From: a virus
Reading direction: 5' to 3' (one strand)
IMG/VR virus record: IMGVR_UViG_3300035661_000068
Coordinates: 1-61,728 of that record
DNA: 61,728 bases
Position 1 is the stretch's first letter. Each line of letters starts with the position of its first letter. Positions 15,247-23,768 of this stretch are shown piece by piece. A program made the position numbers and the translations under genes. The notes beneath the pieces were generated by a model. That model was not told where the DNA came from and searched no databases. It saw only the letters and a program-made list of their open reading frames with translations.

Positions 15247-15503
15247 GATCGCCTATCTACTATCTGGAAGTTCTGAAGGGAGCCATGATGAAGCTCATCA
15301 CTAAGGCTGTCGAGCAGTTCGACCTTCATACGATCCGGAATCAAAGCCAACGCTGCGAGCTTGATCTCACTTAGGTCTTCTGATGATGACGAAGCCTCAA
15401 TGATTTTCGCCACGAATCCGAAAAGTCCAATCTCTTCGATGAATCCGGATAACTTTTCGCAAGCTTCTCGCGTGGTCAGCGTCACGGTCGAGTATACACT
15501 CAT
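15237..15503 (-). CDS. Small hypothetical protein, first gene behind a promoter
   Basis: 88 residues, mainly helical, paralogous to the product of 14989-15246. The ATG at 15503 has AGGAGA upstream and lies 25 bp from the -10 of the promoter at 15528-15555. It opens an operon that continues through the phosphatase and downstream genes. Confidence 0.6.
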   Translation of the reverse strand: MSVYSTVTLTTREACEKLSGFIEEIGLFGFVAKIIEASSSSEDLSEIKLAALALIPDRMKVELLDSLSDELHHGSLQNFQIVDRRSWE

Positions 15504-15527
15504 CGTAATCTCCTGTGGTTATGATTC

Positions 15528-15555
15528 ATTGTACGATCATAGTCGCTGAAGTCAA
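15528..15555 (-). promoter_or_regulatory. Sigma70-like promoter
   Basis: Minus-strand TTGACT (15550-15555), 16-nt spacer and TACAAT (15528-15533). The -35 overlaps the stop codon of the polymerase gene, so the operon starts immediately after dnaE. Confidence 0.6.
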
Positions 15556-18500
15556 GCGTTATCCAAGTATCGCTTAACAATCGGCTGCGGACCCGTCGGC
15601 TTATCATTGTGTCCCACCAGTCTGACTTGGCCGATGGATCGAAACTTTGCCATCACGCTCACCTGCGGATCGACGTTGCCGATCAGGTATACGGTCCTGG
15701 GTACATCGTTGCCTTCACCGTACACGGGGATCTGACCAGGATTCTGTTTCACGATAGACGCGACACTGGAAATATGCTCTGTTTTGACTAGGATGCACCG
15801 GGCCAAATAGCCAGCCTCTTCGATCGGAACCCAGTCATCACAGTAGACCTGAATATCATCGCCCTTTCTGCGAACCTTACCGACGATGAAGCCGATCCTA
15901 TCCTCCCCGAGAAAACTTCGGCACTTGTAGAAACACTCCGACCACGCGACAGCTCGAACGCTTCCGTAGAAGTCGTCGAATACCATTGGGGCGAACTGGA
16001 CCATCGTTCCGCCGTGCGCGAACTGCTTAACCTCAAAGCTGCTGATCATGCCACCCAGGATGACCTGAGACTTGTCGCACAGCACATCCAGTTGGTCGCA
16101 CCGATGCGTAGAGAGTGGCTCGACCGCAGCCCTGTGTTCGTTCAATGGATGGCCTGACATGTAGAAACCAAGGACTCGCTTTTCTTCGGCGTAACGGATC
16201 TTGTCCGGCAGCTCTGGTATCGGTGGGAGCCACATCGAGGTGTCCTCACCGAGCAACTCTTCCATCGTCGTCTGACCACCGGCTTTACGCTTAGCCTTGC
16301 TTTTACCATGCTGCATCGCGGTGTCGGCAACGGCCAGCCACTGGGATCGTTTCTTACCAAGACTATCCAGGGCTCCGGAGTGGATCAAGGATTCGACCGC
16401 GCCACCTGTAACCTTCTGCTTGCGATCCTCTTTCCTCATCAAGCTAGCGAGGCTGCTTCGCTCAAACAAGTCCAGGATATCACCGTATGGTTGGTTGGCT
16501 GCGATCATCTCCGCCGCGTCACGACCAATGCCCTTCACGACCGAAAGGCCGAGTCGGATGACGTCGCCGTCGAGCTGGCAGTCAGCACCACTTCGGTTCA
16601 CATCCGGACACAGCACTTCAATGTCCATGCGACGGCAATCCAGAATGTGCTCACTCAGGTACTTCTCACGGTTCGCACCTTCTTGTTCAGATGATAAGAG
16701 GCATGTCATGTACTCGCGGGGATAGTGATGTTTCAGGTAAGCTGTTTTGTACGCCAAATCAGCATATGCTGCTGCGTGTGATTTGTTGAAACCATAGAGA
16801 CAAAACTTCTCAATCTTCTCAAACATCATGGTTGCGGCGAGATCGTTGATGCCCCGGTCAGCACACCCGCTGATGAATTTCTCCTTGGCAGATAGGATCA
16901 TGTCAAGCTTCTTTTTGGCGATAGCTTTGATGATCTTGTATGCTTCAGTCAGTGGTATTCCACCAAGCTTGTTGAGGATCTGCATGATATCCTCTTGATA
17001 GATCATTAAGCCGTATGACTCCGTGATGAATGAGTCGACATCTGAGTGAATCGGTTCAATGACCTTTCGACCGTGCCGACGATCTACGTAGTCGTCCACG
17101 ACACCACCGTCGAGAGGTCCTGGACGATACAAGGCAACGATCGCGATGATGTGGTCGATCACGTCAGGCTGCATCTTGATCAGCAACTCTCGCATGCCGG
17201 ACGATTCGAGCTGGAACACACCCTTCGTCTCACCCCGAGCCATCATCGCGTAGACACCTGGGTCGTCCATGGGGATTCGGTACTGATCAAAGGTCGTGCC
17301 GAGCGACGCCAGGAGTTTGCGACAAGCTTCCATGATGGTCAAGTTTCGCAACCCAAGGAAGTCCATCTTGAGCAGGCCGGATTTCTCAACGTCGCCCATC
17401 GCCCATTGGGTGGAGACGGCGTGCTGGCCGGTCGATTTGCCATCCTCTTTGACTTTGAGGCGTTGGAGCGGGCAGATGTTCATGATCGGCTGGTTGCAGA
17501 CGACGACTCCTGCCGCGTGCGTCCCAGCACTCTTCTCGATGCCTTCGATTCGCCTAGCCATGTCGATGACACGCTTGGCTAACGGATTCTCATCAATGAT
17601 CTTGCGGAGATCTTCCGATTGCTCGATCGCTGACTCGATCGTGCAGTGCAGGGTTTCGGGGACGCACTCCTTGAGCTTCTTCACATCGGACAGCGACATG
17701 CCAAGCACACGACCCACGTCAGCGATACAGGATTTTGCCGATAATGTGCCGTATGTTCCGATCTGACAGACTCGGTCCTCACCGTACTTATCCACGACGT
17801 ACTGGTAGATCTCGGCGCGACGCTCCGTGCAGATGTCGATGTCGATGTCTGGCGCTTCAGCGCGGCTCTCGTCAAGGAACCGCTCGAACAGAAGGCGGTA
17901 GCGGAGAGGGCAGACGCTGGAGATGTAGAGGGAGTAGGCCGTGATGGCACCACAGGCGCTGCCACGGGCGATGCAGGGAATACCTTGAGATCTCGCGTAC
18001 CGAACGACGTCCCAGAGGATGAGGAAATAGCTTGAGAAGCCAAGTTTCGAGATCACCTTTAGCTCACGGTTGAGGCGATCTAAGTGTTCTTGACCGACGA
18101 CCTCATAACGTTCACTCAGCCCCTTGAGACACAGCTCTCGCAGGTAGGAATCGACCGTGCCGCTCGGCACCTCAAACGAGGGGAATTGGCGTTTTCCGAA
18201 TTCGAGGCTCGTGTAGCTATCTTCGATCGAGTCGGCGATCTCTTGGGTCCGCTCTAACGCTTCTCGCTGATCCGGCATCGCGGCCAGCATCTCGGTCGGG
18301 TTCTTTACGTAAAACTGGTCTGTTGAGAATCTCATTCGGTTGACATCATCGTGGCGGGCACCCGTGTTGATGCACAGCATGATATCGTGCGGAATCGAGT
18401 CTTCCTGACGCATATAATGAGCATCACTGGTCCCGACAAGAGGAATCCCCTTGGACCTAGCAAGGTCGACCGCGCGGATCATGTGGGCAACCTGCGGCTC

Positions 18501-19046
18501 ATACCCATTATTCTGGATCTCGATGAAGAAGTCTTTGCCGAACGTCTTCTGAGCCCAGTCGCAATACCGACGAGCTTCGGAAAACTTGTCGCCCATGATG
18601 AGGTCGGAGAACTCAGACGAGATGCAGCCGCTCAGGCAGATCAGACCTTCCGAATGAAGCTCCAGCAGCTCTTTGTCCACGCGAGGCTTGTAGTAGTAGC
18701 CTTCGATGAACGCCTTCGACGAGAGCCGGAACAGATTCCGTACACCCTCGCCGTTCTTGGCCAGCATCGTGAGATGGAACGAATGCTCTTTGCCAGAACA
18801 TCCGCCTGTCCTGCCACGCTCGGTTCGGTGCCCAGGAGCCACGTAAAGCTCGATGCCAGCGATCGGCTTGACGCCCTGTTCCTTGCAGTGATGCAGGAGC
18901 TGAGGGAATGCGGCCATGTTGCCGTGGTCGGTGACGGCGATGGCGTCCATCCCGCTGGCTTTGACGTGTTTGACCAGCTCGGGGATCCGGTTGGCACCGT
19001 CGAGGAGCGACATCGTGCTGTGGCAATGAAGGTGAGCGTATTTCAA
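15552..19046 (-). CDS. dnaE: DNA polymerase III alpha subunit (DnaE type)
   Basis: 1164 residues, the normal size of bacterial DnaE. The start is TTG at 19046 within the previous stop (TTGA). It polymerises phage DNA. The N-terminal PHP domain (1 to about 220) keeps its metal ligands: HLHCHS, TDHGN, and TSDAHY, so it may be an active 3'-5' exonuclease. The catalytic acid pair is in PDIDIDI (about 398-404) and the third aspartate in MDFLGLRN (about 559). The tail holds an OB fold (VILGGMISSFEV, near 1000) and a C-terminal domain. No DnaQ-type proofreader, clamp or clamp loader is seen in this window. 'SAGTHAAGVVV' and the finger/thumb motifs are typical. Confidence 0.95.
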   Translation of the reverse strand: MKYAHLHCHSTMSLLDGANRIPELVKHVKASGMDAIAVTDHGNMAAFPQLLHHCKEQGVKPIAGIELYVAPGHRTERGRTGGCSGKEHSFHLTMLAKNGEGVRNLFRLSSKAFIEGYYYKPRVDKELLELHSEGLICLSGCISSEFSDLIMGDKFSEARRYCDWAQKTFGKDFFIEIQNNGYEPQVAHMIRAVDLARSKGIPLVGTSDAHYMRQEDSIPHDIMLCINTGARHDDVNRMRFSTDQFYVKNPTEMLAAMPDQREALERTQEIADSIEDSYTSLEFGKRQFPSFEVPSGTVDSYLRELCLKGLSERYEVVGQEHLDRLNRELKVISKLGFSSYFLILWDVVRYARSQGIPCIARGSACGAITAYSLYISSVCPLRYRLLFERFLDESRAEAPDIDIDICTERRAEIYQYVVDKYGEDRVCQIGTYGTLSAKSCIADVGRVLGMSLSDVKKLKECVPETLHCTIESAIEQSEDLRKIIDENPLAKRVIDMARRIEGIEKSAGTHAAGVVVCNQPIMNICPLQRLKVKEDGKSTGQHAVSTQWAMGDVEKSGLLKMDFLGLRNLTIMEACRKLLASLGTTFDQYRIPMDDPGVYAMMARGETKGVFQLESSGMRELLIKMQPDVIDHIIAIVALYRPGPLDGGVVDDYVDRRHGRKVIEPIHSDVDSFITESYGLMIYQEDIMQILNKLGGIPLTEAYKIIKAIAKKKLDMILSAKEKFISGCADRGINDLAATMMFEKIEKFCLYGFNKSHAAAYADLAYKTAYLKHHYPREYMTCLLSSEQEGANREKYLSEHILDCRRMDIEVLCPDVNRSGADCQLDGDVIRLGLSVVKGIGRDAAEMIAANQPYGDILDLFERSSLASLMRKEDRKQKVTGGAVESLIHSGALDSLGKKRSQWLAVADTAMQHGKSKAKRKAGGQTTMEELLGEDTSMWLPPIPELPDKIRYAEEKRVLGFYMSGHPLNEHRAAVEPLSTHRCDQLDVLCDKSQVILGGMISSFEVKQFAHGGTMVQFAPMVFDDFYGSVRAVAWSECFYKCRSFLGEDRIGFIVGKVRRKGDDIQVYCDDWVPIEEAGYLARCILVKTEHISSVASIVKQNPGQIPVYGEGNDVPRTVYLIGNVDPQVSVMAKFRSIGQVRLVGHNDKPTGPQPIVKRYLDNA

Positions 19047-19309
19047 GATTCAGTCTCTTGCTTGTATTGTCGGCATGCCTTGGTCAATAGCTCAATGAGC
19101 CGCTGAGGAATCTCAGGAGACGGGTTAGGATAAACGGCAACCGATCCGCAGCCGCCACAGCATCCGCACTGAACCGCATCATCGAGGTCAAACTTTCCAC
19201 CACCGATAGTGCCGTAACCGCCGCAGACGCTGCATTTCTCACGCAGTGGCCCGCCGATCCGTTTCTACGCGACCTCGATCAAAAGTCTCCAACCGTCCTG
19301 CTCAGTCAT
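19043..19309 (-). pseudogene. Zinc-ribbon-like small gene with an in-frame amber codon
   Basis: The ATG at 19309 overlaps the upstream stop and the frame runs to TGA at 19043, overlapping the dnaE TTG start. The product reads MTEQDGWRLLIEVA, then TAG (19265-19267), then an uninterrupted, clearly coding sequence with KCSVCGGYGTIGG, CGCCGGCG and PEIPQRLIELLTKACRQY. Cysteine spacing C-x2-C and C-x-CC-x2-C suggests a zinc-binding fold. Without the amber it would be 88 residues. Either it is a mutated gene, a base error, or read-through/suppression is used. Genes elsewhere here end in TAG, so amber is not globally reassigned. Confidence 0.6.
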
Positions 19310-19706
19310 CGCTGAACTTTCCGATCTGAGTCATGATCATATTGGCGAACCGGCTCGGCACGCCACGGTTGTGAGGAACGAGCCAAACTTCTGGATGGGC
19401 GACCAGGACGCCAGGATTATCCCGCTCGAACAGCGTCGTGAGATCTGGCAAGATCGTAACCTGAAACCATCCGTCATCGTTGGACCATTCGAGGCTGATA
19501 GGGTCAGCTAACGAGCCGCCAGTCCGCTTCGTCGATAACAGCGGAATCGGCAACGCTGTTCCGACCCGATCGTACACCGCCTGATTAACCTGTCCGAAAC
19601 GGATGACCGCCATCAGGTTGACTGCACCCTGGTCTGGACCACCTTTGGTCGTGCGGATCTTCTCGACCATCTTATCAATCTCTGCGTCTCGTTGTTTGCG
19701 TGTCAT
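19302..19706 (-). CDS. Hypothetical protein in the dnaE operon
   Basis: 134 residues from the ATG at 19706, which has AGGAG upstream and lies 31 bp below the -10 of the promoter at 19738-19766. The first 30 residues are charged helix (MTRKQRDAEIDKMVEKIR); the rest is beta-rich (WFQVTILPDLTTLFERD). It is the first gene of the transcript that carries dnaE, so it may be a replication accessory protein, but no motif supports a specific role. Confidence 0.55.
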   Translation of the reverse strand: MTRKQRDAEIDKMVEKIRTTKGGPDQGAVNLMAVIRFGQVNQAVYDRVGTALPIPLLSTKRTGGSLADPISLEWSNDDGWFQVTILPDLTTLFERDNPGVLVAHPEVWLVPHNRGVPSRFANMIMTQIGKFSDD

Positions 19707-19737
19707 ATCGGCTCCTAATGTTGAATGTGACAGCCAC

Positions 19738-19766
19738 ATCTTACAACGCCGATCACAACTTGTCAA
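19738..19766 (-). promoter_or_regulatory. Sigma70-like promoter for the dnaE operon
   Basis: Minus-strand TTGACA (19761-19766), 17-nt spacer and TAAGAT (19738-19743). The -35 overlaps the end of the 19753-20010 gene. Confidence 0.65.
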
Positions 19767-20010
19767 GGCATGGATGGCGATCGCGCAGAGATCTAGCCGA
19801 TTCGAGCGAGCATCCGAGCTTAAACAGCACGACTCGCTGCCTAATAAGATCTGTCCTGGCGAGTTCGACGGCTGACTCAAAATGGGCGATGGCGGCGTCG
19901 ATCGCCTGATCACGAGTTTCATAATACGCAGTACCGTGGATCTGCGGACCTTCGAGGAAGACGATTTCGACGTTGTCGTCTAGACACTGGACCCAATGAA
20001 GACCACGCAT
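19753..20010 (-). CDS. Small hypothetical protein behind the helicase
   Basis: 85 residues, starting at the ATG (20010) that overlaps the helicase stop. It begins MRGLHWVQCLDDNVEIVFLEG and continues with an acidic/alanine helix (QAIDAAIAHFESAVELA). The helix-strand layout resembles small single-domain phage proteins. The function is unknown. Confidence 0.5.
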   Translation of the reverse strand: MRGLHWVQCLDDNVEIVFLEGPQIHGTAYYETRDQAIDAAIAHFESAVELARTDLIRQRVVLFKLGCSLESARSLRDRHPCLDKL

Positions 20011-21323
20011 CAAAACACCACCTGATCACTCATGACTTTGAGGTTCTCGAATCGTTGTGAGTGAGCACGGAACGCGGTGAAGATATTACCAGGGGCACCG
20101 TGACGGTTCTTCGGCACGATGATCTCGGCGATCCCAGGCATGCTGTCAGGATCGTAGTATTCTGGCCGATGCAAGAGCAGGATCGTGTCAGCGTCTTGCT
20201 CGATCGCGCCTGACTCGCGGAGATCAGACATGACAGGGCGGTGCCCATCGCGACCCTCAGCTTTTCGGTTGAGCTGCGAGAGCATAATGACCGGCACGTT
20301 GAGTTCGCGAGCCATGATCTTGCCCTGGCGACTCATCTTAGATATCTGCTCTTGTCGCGAGTCTCGTGATTCCACGCTGCTGACGAGCTGCAGATAATCA
20401 ATAACGATCAAGCCGAGACCAGTGGTCCGCTTCTGCTTCCTCGCCATCGCCAGTATGTCGAGCATCGTCATGTTGGGATTATCCTCGATCAGCATAGGGC
20501 TTCTGCGTTTAACAAACCCCTCAGCACAATCTCGAAGCATCATCCGCTCAACATCGGTGAGCAAGACGGACTGCCTGATACTGTTGTACGGAACATCGGT
20601 CCAGAGCGAAAACAGCTTATTAAGAACTTCCGCTTTAGACATCTCAAGACTAAAGAAGAGGATCGGTTCGCCCAGCACCCACCCGACATAATCCATCAGA
20701 TTGAGCACGAATGAGGTCTTACCCATCGCGGGCCTACCCGCAACGATCGTGACCATGCCGTCGCAGAGTCCTCCGATGAGCTGATCTAGCTTAACAAGGC
20801 CAGTAGGTTTGCCCGGAAGGTAGACGCCAGACCTGATCCGCTCCTCGATCGCCGCGACGGCCCCCATGGCCTCTGACCGAACATCGACAACCGTGGAGAC
20901 AACTGATTCTTCAGCAATCGAGTTGAACGTGTCGGATGCCGTCTGAATCAACTCTCGTCCAGACACCTGCTCGTCCGCCGACATCTTGATCAATTCGCTT
21001 CCAAGCCGAGCCATTTCACGCTTGTTGGCGTGCTCGCGAACGATGCCAGCGTAGCCGCGAGCATTCCGGCCATTCAAAACCGACGAGAAAGCGTCGACCA
21101 GATAGGTCTCGCCGACTTCGCTGACTTTGCCCTTCCTTGACAGCTCGTTGAACAGCATGACGCTGTCGACGGGTGATCCGCTCTGGTACAGATCCAAGAC
21201 AGCCTGCCATACAATGGCGTTCCGCTCAGAATCCATGTGTGATGGCTTGACGTGTGATACGTCGTCCAACATGTCATTGTCATGCAAGACTGAGCCGATG
21301 AGGGCTAATTCGGCGTCGACCAT
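20010..21323 (-). CDS. dnaB: DnaB-type replicative DNA helicase
   Basis: 437 residues, normal for phage DnaB helicases. It unwinds the fork as a hexamer and would recruit the phage primase. The N-terminal DnaB domain (AELALIGSVLHDNDML) is followed by a linker and a RecA-like ATPase with Walker A GRPAMGKTS (about 195-203), Walker B LIVIDYLQL (about 304-312), 'PVIMLSQLNRKAE' and 'SDLRESGAIEQDADTILLLHRPEYY', all hallmark DnaB motifs. The ATG at 21323 has AGGCGG upstream. Between it and SSB lies a weak hairpin, so the two may be partly separate transcripts. Confidence 0.95.
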   Translation of the reverse strand: MVDAELALIGSVLHDNDMLDDVSHVKPSHMDSERNAIVWQAVLDLYQSGSPVDSVMLFNELSRKGKVSEVGETYLVDAFSSVLNGRNARGYAGIVREHANKREMARLGSELIKMSADEQVSGRELIQTASDTFNSIAEESVVSTVVDVRSEAMGAVAAIEERIRSGVYLPGKPTGLVKLDQLIGGLCDGMVTIVAGRPAMGKTSFVLNLMDYVGWVLGEPILFFSLEMSKAEVLNKLFSLWTDVPYNSIRQSVLLTDVERMMLRDCAEGFVKRRSPMLIEDNPNMTMLDILAMARKQKRTTGLGLIVIDYLQLVSSVESRDSRQEQISKMSRQGKIMARELNVPVIMLSQLNRKAEGRDGHRPVMSDLRESGAIEQDADTILLLHRPEYYDPDSMPGIAEIIVPKNRHGAPGNIFTAFRAHSQRFENLKVMSDQVVF

Positions 21324-21344
21324 ATTCCGCCTTGACCGCTAGAC

Positions 21345-21376
21345 GTGAAAACGCCTGACGGTGTTACCCGCCAGGC
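21345..21376 (-). terminator. Hairpin between SSB and helicase
   Basis: On the minus strand GCCTGGCGG/CCGTCAGGC forms a 9-bp stem (one G-T) with a 6-nt loop (21353-21376), followed by GTTTTC. The short T-run means it is a weak or partial terminator. Confidence 0.45.
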
Positions 21377-21404
21377 AGTTGATGTTACGTTTCGACCATC
21401 ACGA

Positions 21405-21890
21405 TCAGAATGGAATGTCTTCGTCAGACTCGCCAGTCGTGGGCGGAACGTGGCTGGATCGGGCTGGTGGTGCCGTGCGTCCGGGGCGAGTCGGAGGCGT
21501 CGCGGCCTTGGGCTTGTCGCCTGCGGGTGCGGCGGTGGCGGCGGATGCGTCCTTACGGTCGAGGAACTGGATACGTTCGGCCCGGATCTTCATCTTGGTT
21601 TTCTTTTCGCCAGTCGTCTTGTCGTCCCATGTGTCCAGCTTGAGTTTGCCCTCGACGTAGATGAGCGACCCCTTCTTGACGAACTGAGAGACCGTCTCAG
21701 CTTGACGATCCCATACGTCGATGTCGACAAACACCGTTTCTTCCTTGTCGTTGCCATCCTTGTCTTTCCAGCGTTCAGAAACAGCGAGACCAACATTGGC
21801 CGCTGGGGTTCCGCCTGGGGTGTAACGCAACTCAACATCACGAGTCACGTTTCCAATCAAAATCACCTTGTTAACTGATGCCACGATCAT
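21405..21890 (-). CDS. ssb: Single-stranded DNA-binding protein
   Basis: 161 residues. The OB fold opens with SVNKVILIGNVTRDVELRY and includes 'VFVDIDVWDRQAETV' and 'KKGSLIYVEGKLKLDTW', typical of bacterial SSB. A flexible Ala/Pro/Thr/Arg-rich linker leads to the acidic tip DEDIPF, close to the DDDIPF tail that binds replication partners. It coats single-stranded DNA at the phage fork. It lies upstream of helicase in the same direction. The ATG at 21890 has AGGAG upstream. Confidence 0.95.
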   Translation of the reverse strand: MIVASVNKVILIGNVTRDVELRYTPGGTPAANVGLAVSERWKDKDGNDKEETVFVDIDVWDRQAETVSQFVKKGSLIYVEGKLKLDTWDDKTTGEKKTKMKIRAERIQFLDRKDASAATAAPAGDKPKAATPPTRPGRTAPPARSSHVPPTTGESDEDIPF

Positions 21891-21959
21891 AGCTCCTGCA
21901 CGTCTGATCAGTACGACACACCCGACGTGGGCAAGATGCGTCGCTCCCGGACTGCCGGG

Positions 21960-22502
21960 TCAAATGAGGTTGATCTGTTCAGCCTCAATAGAAAACCCCC
22001 ACCAGACCCTGGTGACGGAACGGCCCCTGTCGACGGAGAGCAACGATTCGTGAGAACCATCGTCAACGCCGAAGTAGTCTCGTATCATTGTACGATCGGA
22101 AAAAGATTCGACAAGCCCTCCGTTCAACATTTTTTCCGACTCAATCCTCGCAGCTTCCGGATCGCCAAGTGGTCGATACGCGGAACAGGCGATCCGATTG
22201 AACTTTTCGCCCAGCGCCGCGACGGTTAGATCTTCGTTGGCAAAGAAATGGACGTCAAAGTCGGAACACGTGCGGAATTGATCTTGCAGTTCATAGCAGT
22301 AAGTGGCGTCCTCGTGACAGTCAATCCGGAGCAGCCTGCCCCTGGATTGTCGGGATTCACGCAGGTGGTATCGACGGATGCGTGATCCATCCTGGCGAGT
22401 CACCACGTCTGTGGAATAGCAAAGCCATGTTTCGGGTTGGTTCTTGATATTGTTGAAGTGGGGATCGTCTAGGATCTGTAGCATACGTCCGAGATTCATC
22501 AT
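21960..22502 (-). CDS. Hypothetical protein
   Basis: 180 residues from the ATG at 22502 overlapping the previous stop (ATGA); a start at 22511 is also possible. The sequence has short charged strands and several cysteines (CYSTD, CHEDATYCYELQDQF, RTCSDFD). A small GC stem (CCCGG-CAGT-CCGGG) lies about 10 bp past its stop but has no T-run. The function is unknown; it follows the ASCH-like protein in one transcript. Confidence 0.5.
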   Translation of the reverse strand: MMNLGRMLQILDDPHFNNIKNQPETWLCYSTDVVTRQDGSRIRRYHLRESRQSRGRLLRIDCHEDATYCYELQDQFRTCSDFDVHFFANEDLTVAALGEKFNRIACSAYRPLGDPEAARIESEKMLNGGLVESFSDRTMIRDYFGVDDGSHESLLSVDRGRSVTRVWWGFSIEAEQINLI

Positions 22503-22984
22503 GAGTACCATGGCTCCACGGGTTGACAGGCAAACAAACGAATGTTCGCTTCCTGTGCCTTAGTCAGAAGTGTAGTGCTGAACCTCGACGTGAATGGCTG
22601 CGGTTCAGATAATGGCGAGACGGAAGAAATTTTCAAGCAATATTCACCATTTCTCCACAATTGTTCGTCGTCGAGACCGAAGTACCGGTAGTCAAAATTA
22701 TCCTGCTTGAATTTGTCCGCATTCTGCATGTGCTCGACGTCATAAATCTCAGCCGCAGCCAAGATATGGTCGACCGGCATCAGCCTCCTCGATCTGACGC
22801 CAATTCCTCGTAGTATAACTTCGAGCGATTTGGCAACTTGGAGATTGCGATCCGTCCACGGGCCAGCCTGAATCGCGATCGGGCCAGGATGAACACCACG
22901 TTCGCACGGGAACATGGAGATCATGCCGACTGAAGCGAGTGTCGCGAACGGTTGCGGAACGACAACGGCTTTCATCTTTCTCAT
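22499..22984 (-). CDS. ASCH-domain-like protein, first gene of the leftward arm
   Basis: 161 residues. The N-terminus 'MKAVVVPQPFATLASVGM' then 'GPIAIQAG' matches the start of ASCH/PUA-fold proteins (MKAL.VRQPWA.LI..G..., ...GPLLIHAG). Such domains are thought to bind RNA or modified bases; no catalytic residues are claimed. The gene sits directly under a strong promoter, with its ATG about 7 nt from the -10 element, implying a nearly leaderless transcript if the first ATG (22984) is used; the second ATG is at 22975. Confidence 0.6.
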   Translation of the reverse strand: MRKMKAVVVPQPFATLASVGMISMFPCERGVHPGPIAIQAGPWTDRNLQVAKSLEVILRGIGVRSRRLMPVDHILAAAEIYDVEHMQNADKFKQDNFDYRYFGLDDEQLWRNGEYCLKISSVSPLSEPQPFTSRFSTTLLTKAQEANIRLFACQPVEPWYS

Positions 22985-22990
22985 AGCACC

Positions 22991-23019
22991 ATCCTACGTT
23001 GATCCCACATAATTGTCAA
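22991..23019 (-). promoter_or_regulatory. Strong leftward sigma70-like promoter
   Basis: Minus-strand TTGACA (23014-23019), 17-nt spacer and TAGGAT (22991-22996). It faces away from the plus-strand arm that starts at 23137. The ATG at 22984 is at the expected transcript start. Confidence 0.7.
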
Positions 23020-23136
23020 GTCAGCACTGAAGATATCCTCGTGTGTTTTTTTTATTACATTGCAAAGTAACGACTTATAAAAAACGAAAGACGACACCGT
23101 GGTCCAAAACGAGTTATGGTATACGGGAGGTGATTC
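23020..23136. promoter_or_regulatory. Divergent intergenic region
   Basis: This AT-rich 117-bp stretch separates the two arms. It holds a T-run (about 23046-23053) and TATAAA (about 23077). A strong ribosome binding site, GGGAGGTGA, precedes the GTG at 23137. No convincing -35/-10 pair was found for the plus strand, so rightward transcription may need an activator. Confidence 0.45.
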
Positions 23137-23553
23137 GTGAAATTTGCCCGAAGGTCACAAAACGGCGAAGAGGTTCATCTGACAGGCGATGAAAAAAGGT
23201 CCGAAGTCGTGGTAGACCGGGAGAGCAGCCGCATCAAACGGGTTAGGAATATCGCTGCGATCTTGATGGCTGAGGATGGCTGGACAACAGAAGAAGTTGG
23301 TTGCGAATTTGGACTGCATCGAGACTACGTCAGCAAACTGGTTCGATCAATTATCAAGGAAAACGACGGCGACCTGATGCGGTGGGATAAAAGCGGAAGG
23401 CCGCCTCGTAGAAGCAAAGAAATTGAGCTGGCCAGAGGCAAGATTATCAGGCGGCTGACACAGTCTGGCATCACGGCGGACGAAATCTTCGCCCTGTTCC
23501 ATATCACGAGAAACAAAATCGCGAGAATCCTCAATGATAAGTCGTATTCCTAA
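23137..23553 (+). CDS. Helix-turn-helix DNA-binding protein
   Basis: 138 residues from GTG at 23137. Two helix-turn-helix-like segments are visible: WTTEEVGCEFGLHRDYVSKLV (about 49-69) and ITADEIFALFHITRNKIARIL (about 111-131), joined by a basic linker. As the first gene of the rightward arm it is a good candidate for a late-gene regulator or a recombination/packaging DNA-binding protein. A small terminase role is less likely because a better candidate lies at 29141. Confidence 0.65.
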   Translation: MKFARRSQNGEEVHLTGDEKRSEVVVDRESSRIKRVRNIAAILMAEDGWTTEEVGCEFGLHRDYVSKLVRSIIKENDGDLMRWDKSGRPPRRSKEIELARGKIIRRLTQSGITADEIFALFHITRNKIARILNDKSYS

Positions 23554-23758
23554 GCCGGTTTGCGTCAATTTCGGTCGACCGGGATGGTCGCCAGAACGTG
23601 AACAGAAGCCTGATCTTGGCAAAACGTGCGACGTCTGCGGTGCGGTCAACGTATCAGGCACGATGACAGGCGGATCAATCAAAGATGGATCGAGACAATA
23701 CTGCGCGGCTTGTTGCCGCACTGGATTTGAAAACCAATTGAAACGAACCAAGCCATAA
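23534..23758 (+). CDS. Small zinc-ribbon protein
   Basis: 74 residues; the start overlaps the end of the HTH gene by 20 bases. It has C-x2-C (CDVC) and C-x2-C-C (CAACC), a likely single zinc site, with a basic C-terminus. The function is unknown; it may bind nucleic acid. Confidence 0.5.
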   Translation: MISRIPKPVCVNFGRPGWSPEREQKPDLGKTCDVCGAVNVSGTMTGGSIKDGSRQYCAACCRTGFENQLKRTKP

Positions 23759-23768
23759 AGAGGCAACG

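Noticed and set aside
21935-21962. Terminator between the 21960-22502 gene and ssb
   Set aside because: A short GC stem (CCCGG/CCGGG) exists but no T-run follows it on the minus strand.
23137-23553. Terminase small subunit
   Set aside because: It is HTH-like, but it lies 6 kb from the large terminase, whereas the 29141-29866 product adjoins it and fits small-terminase patterns better.
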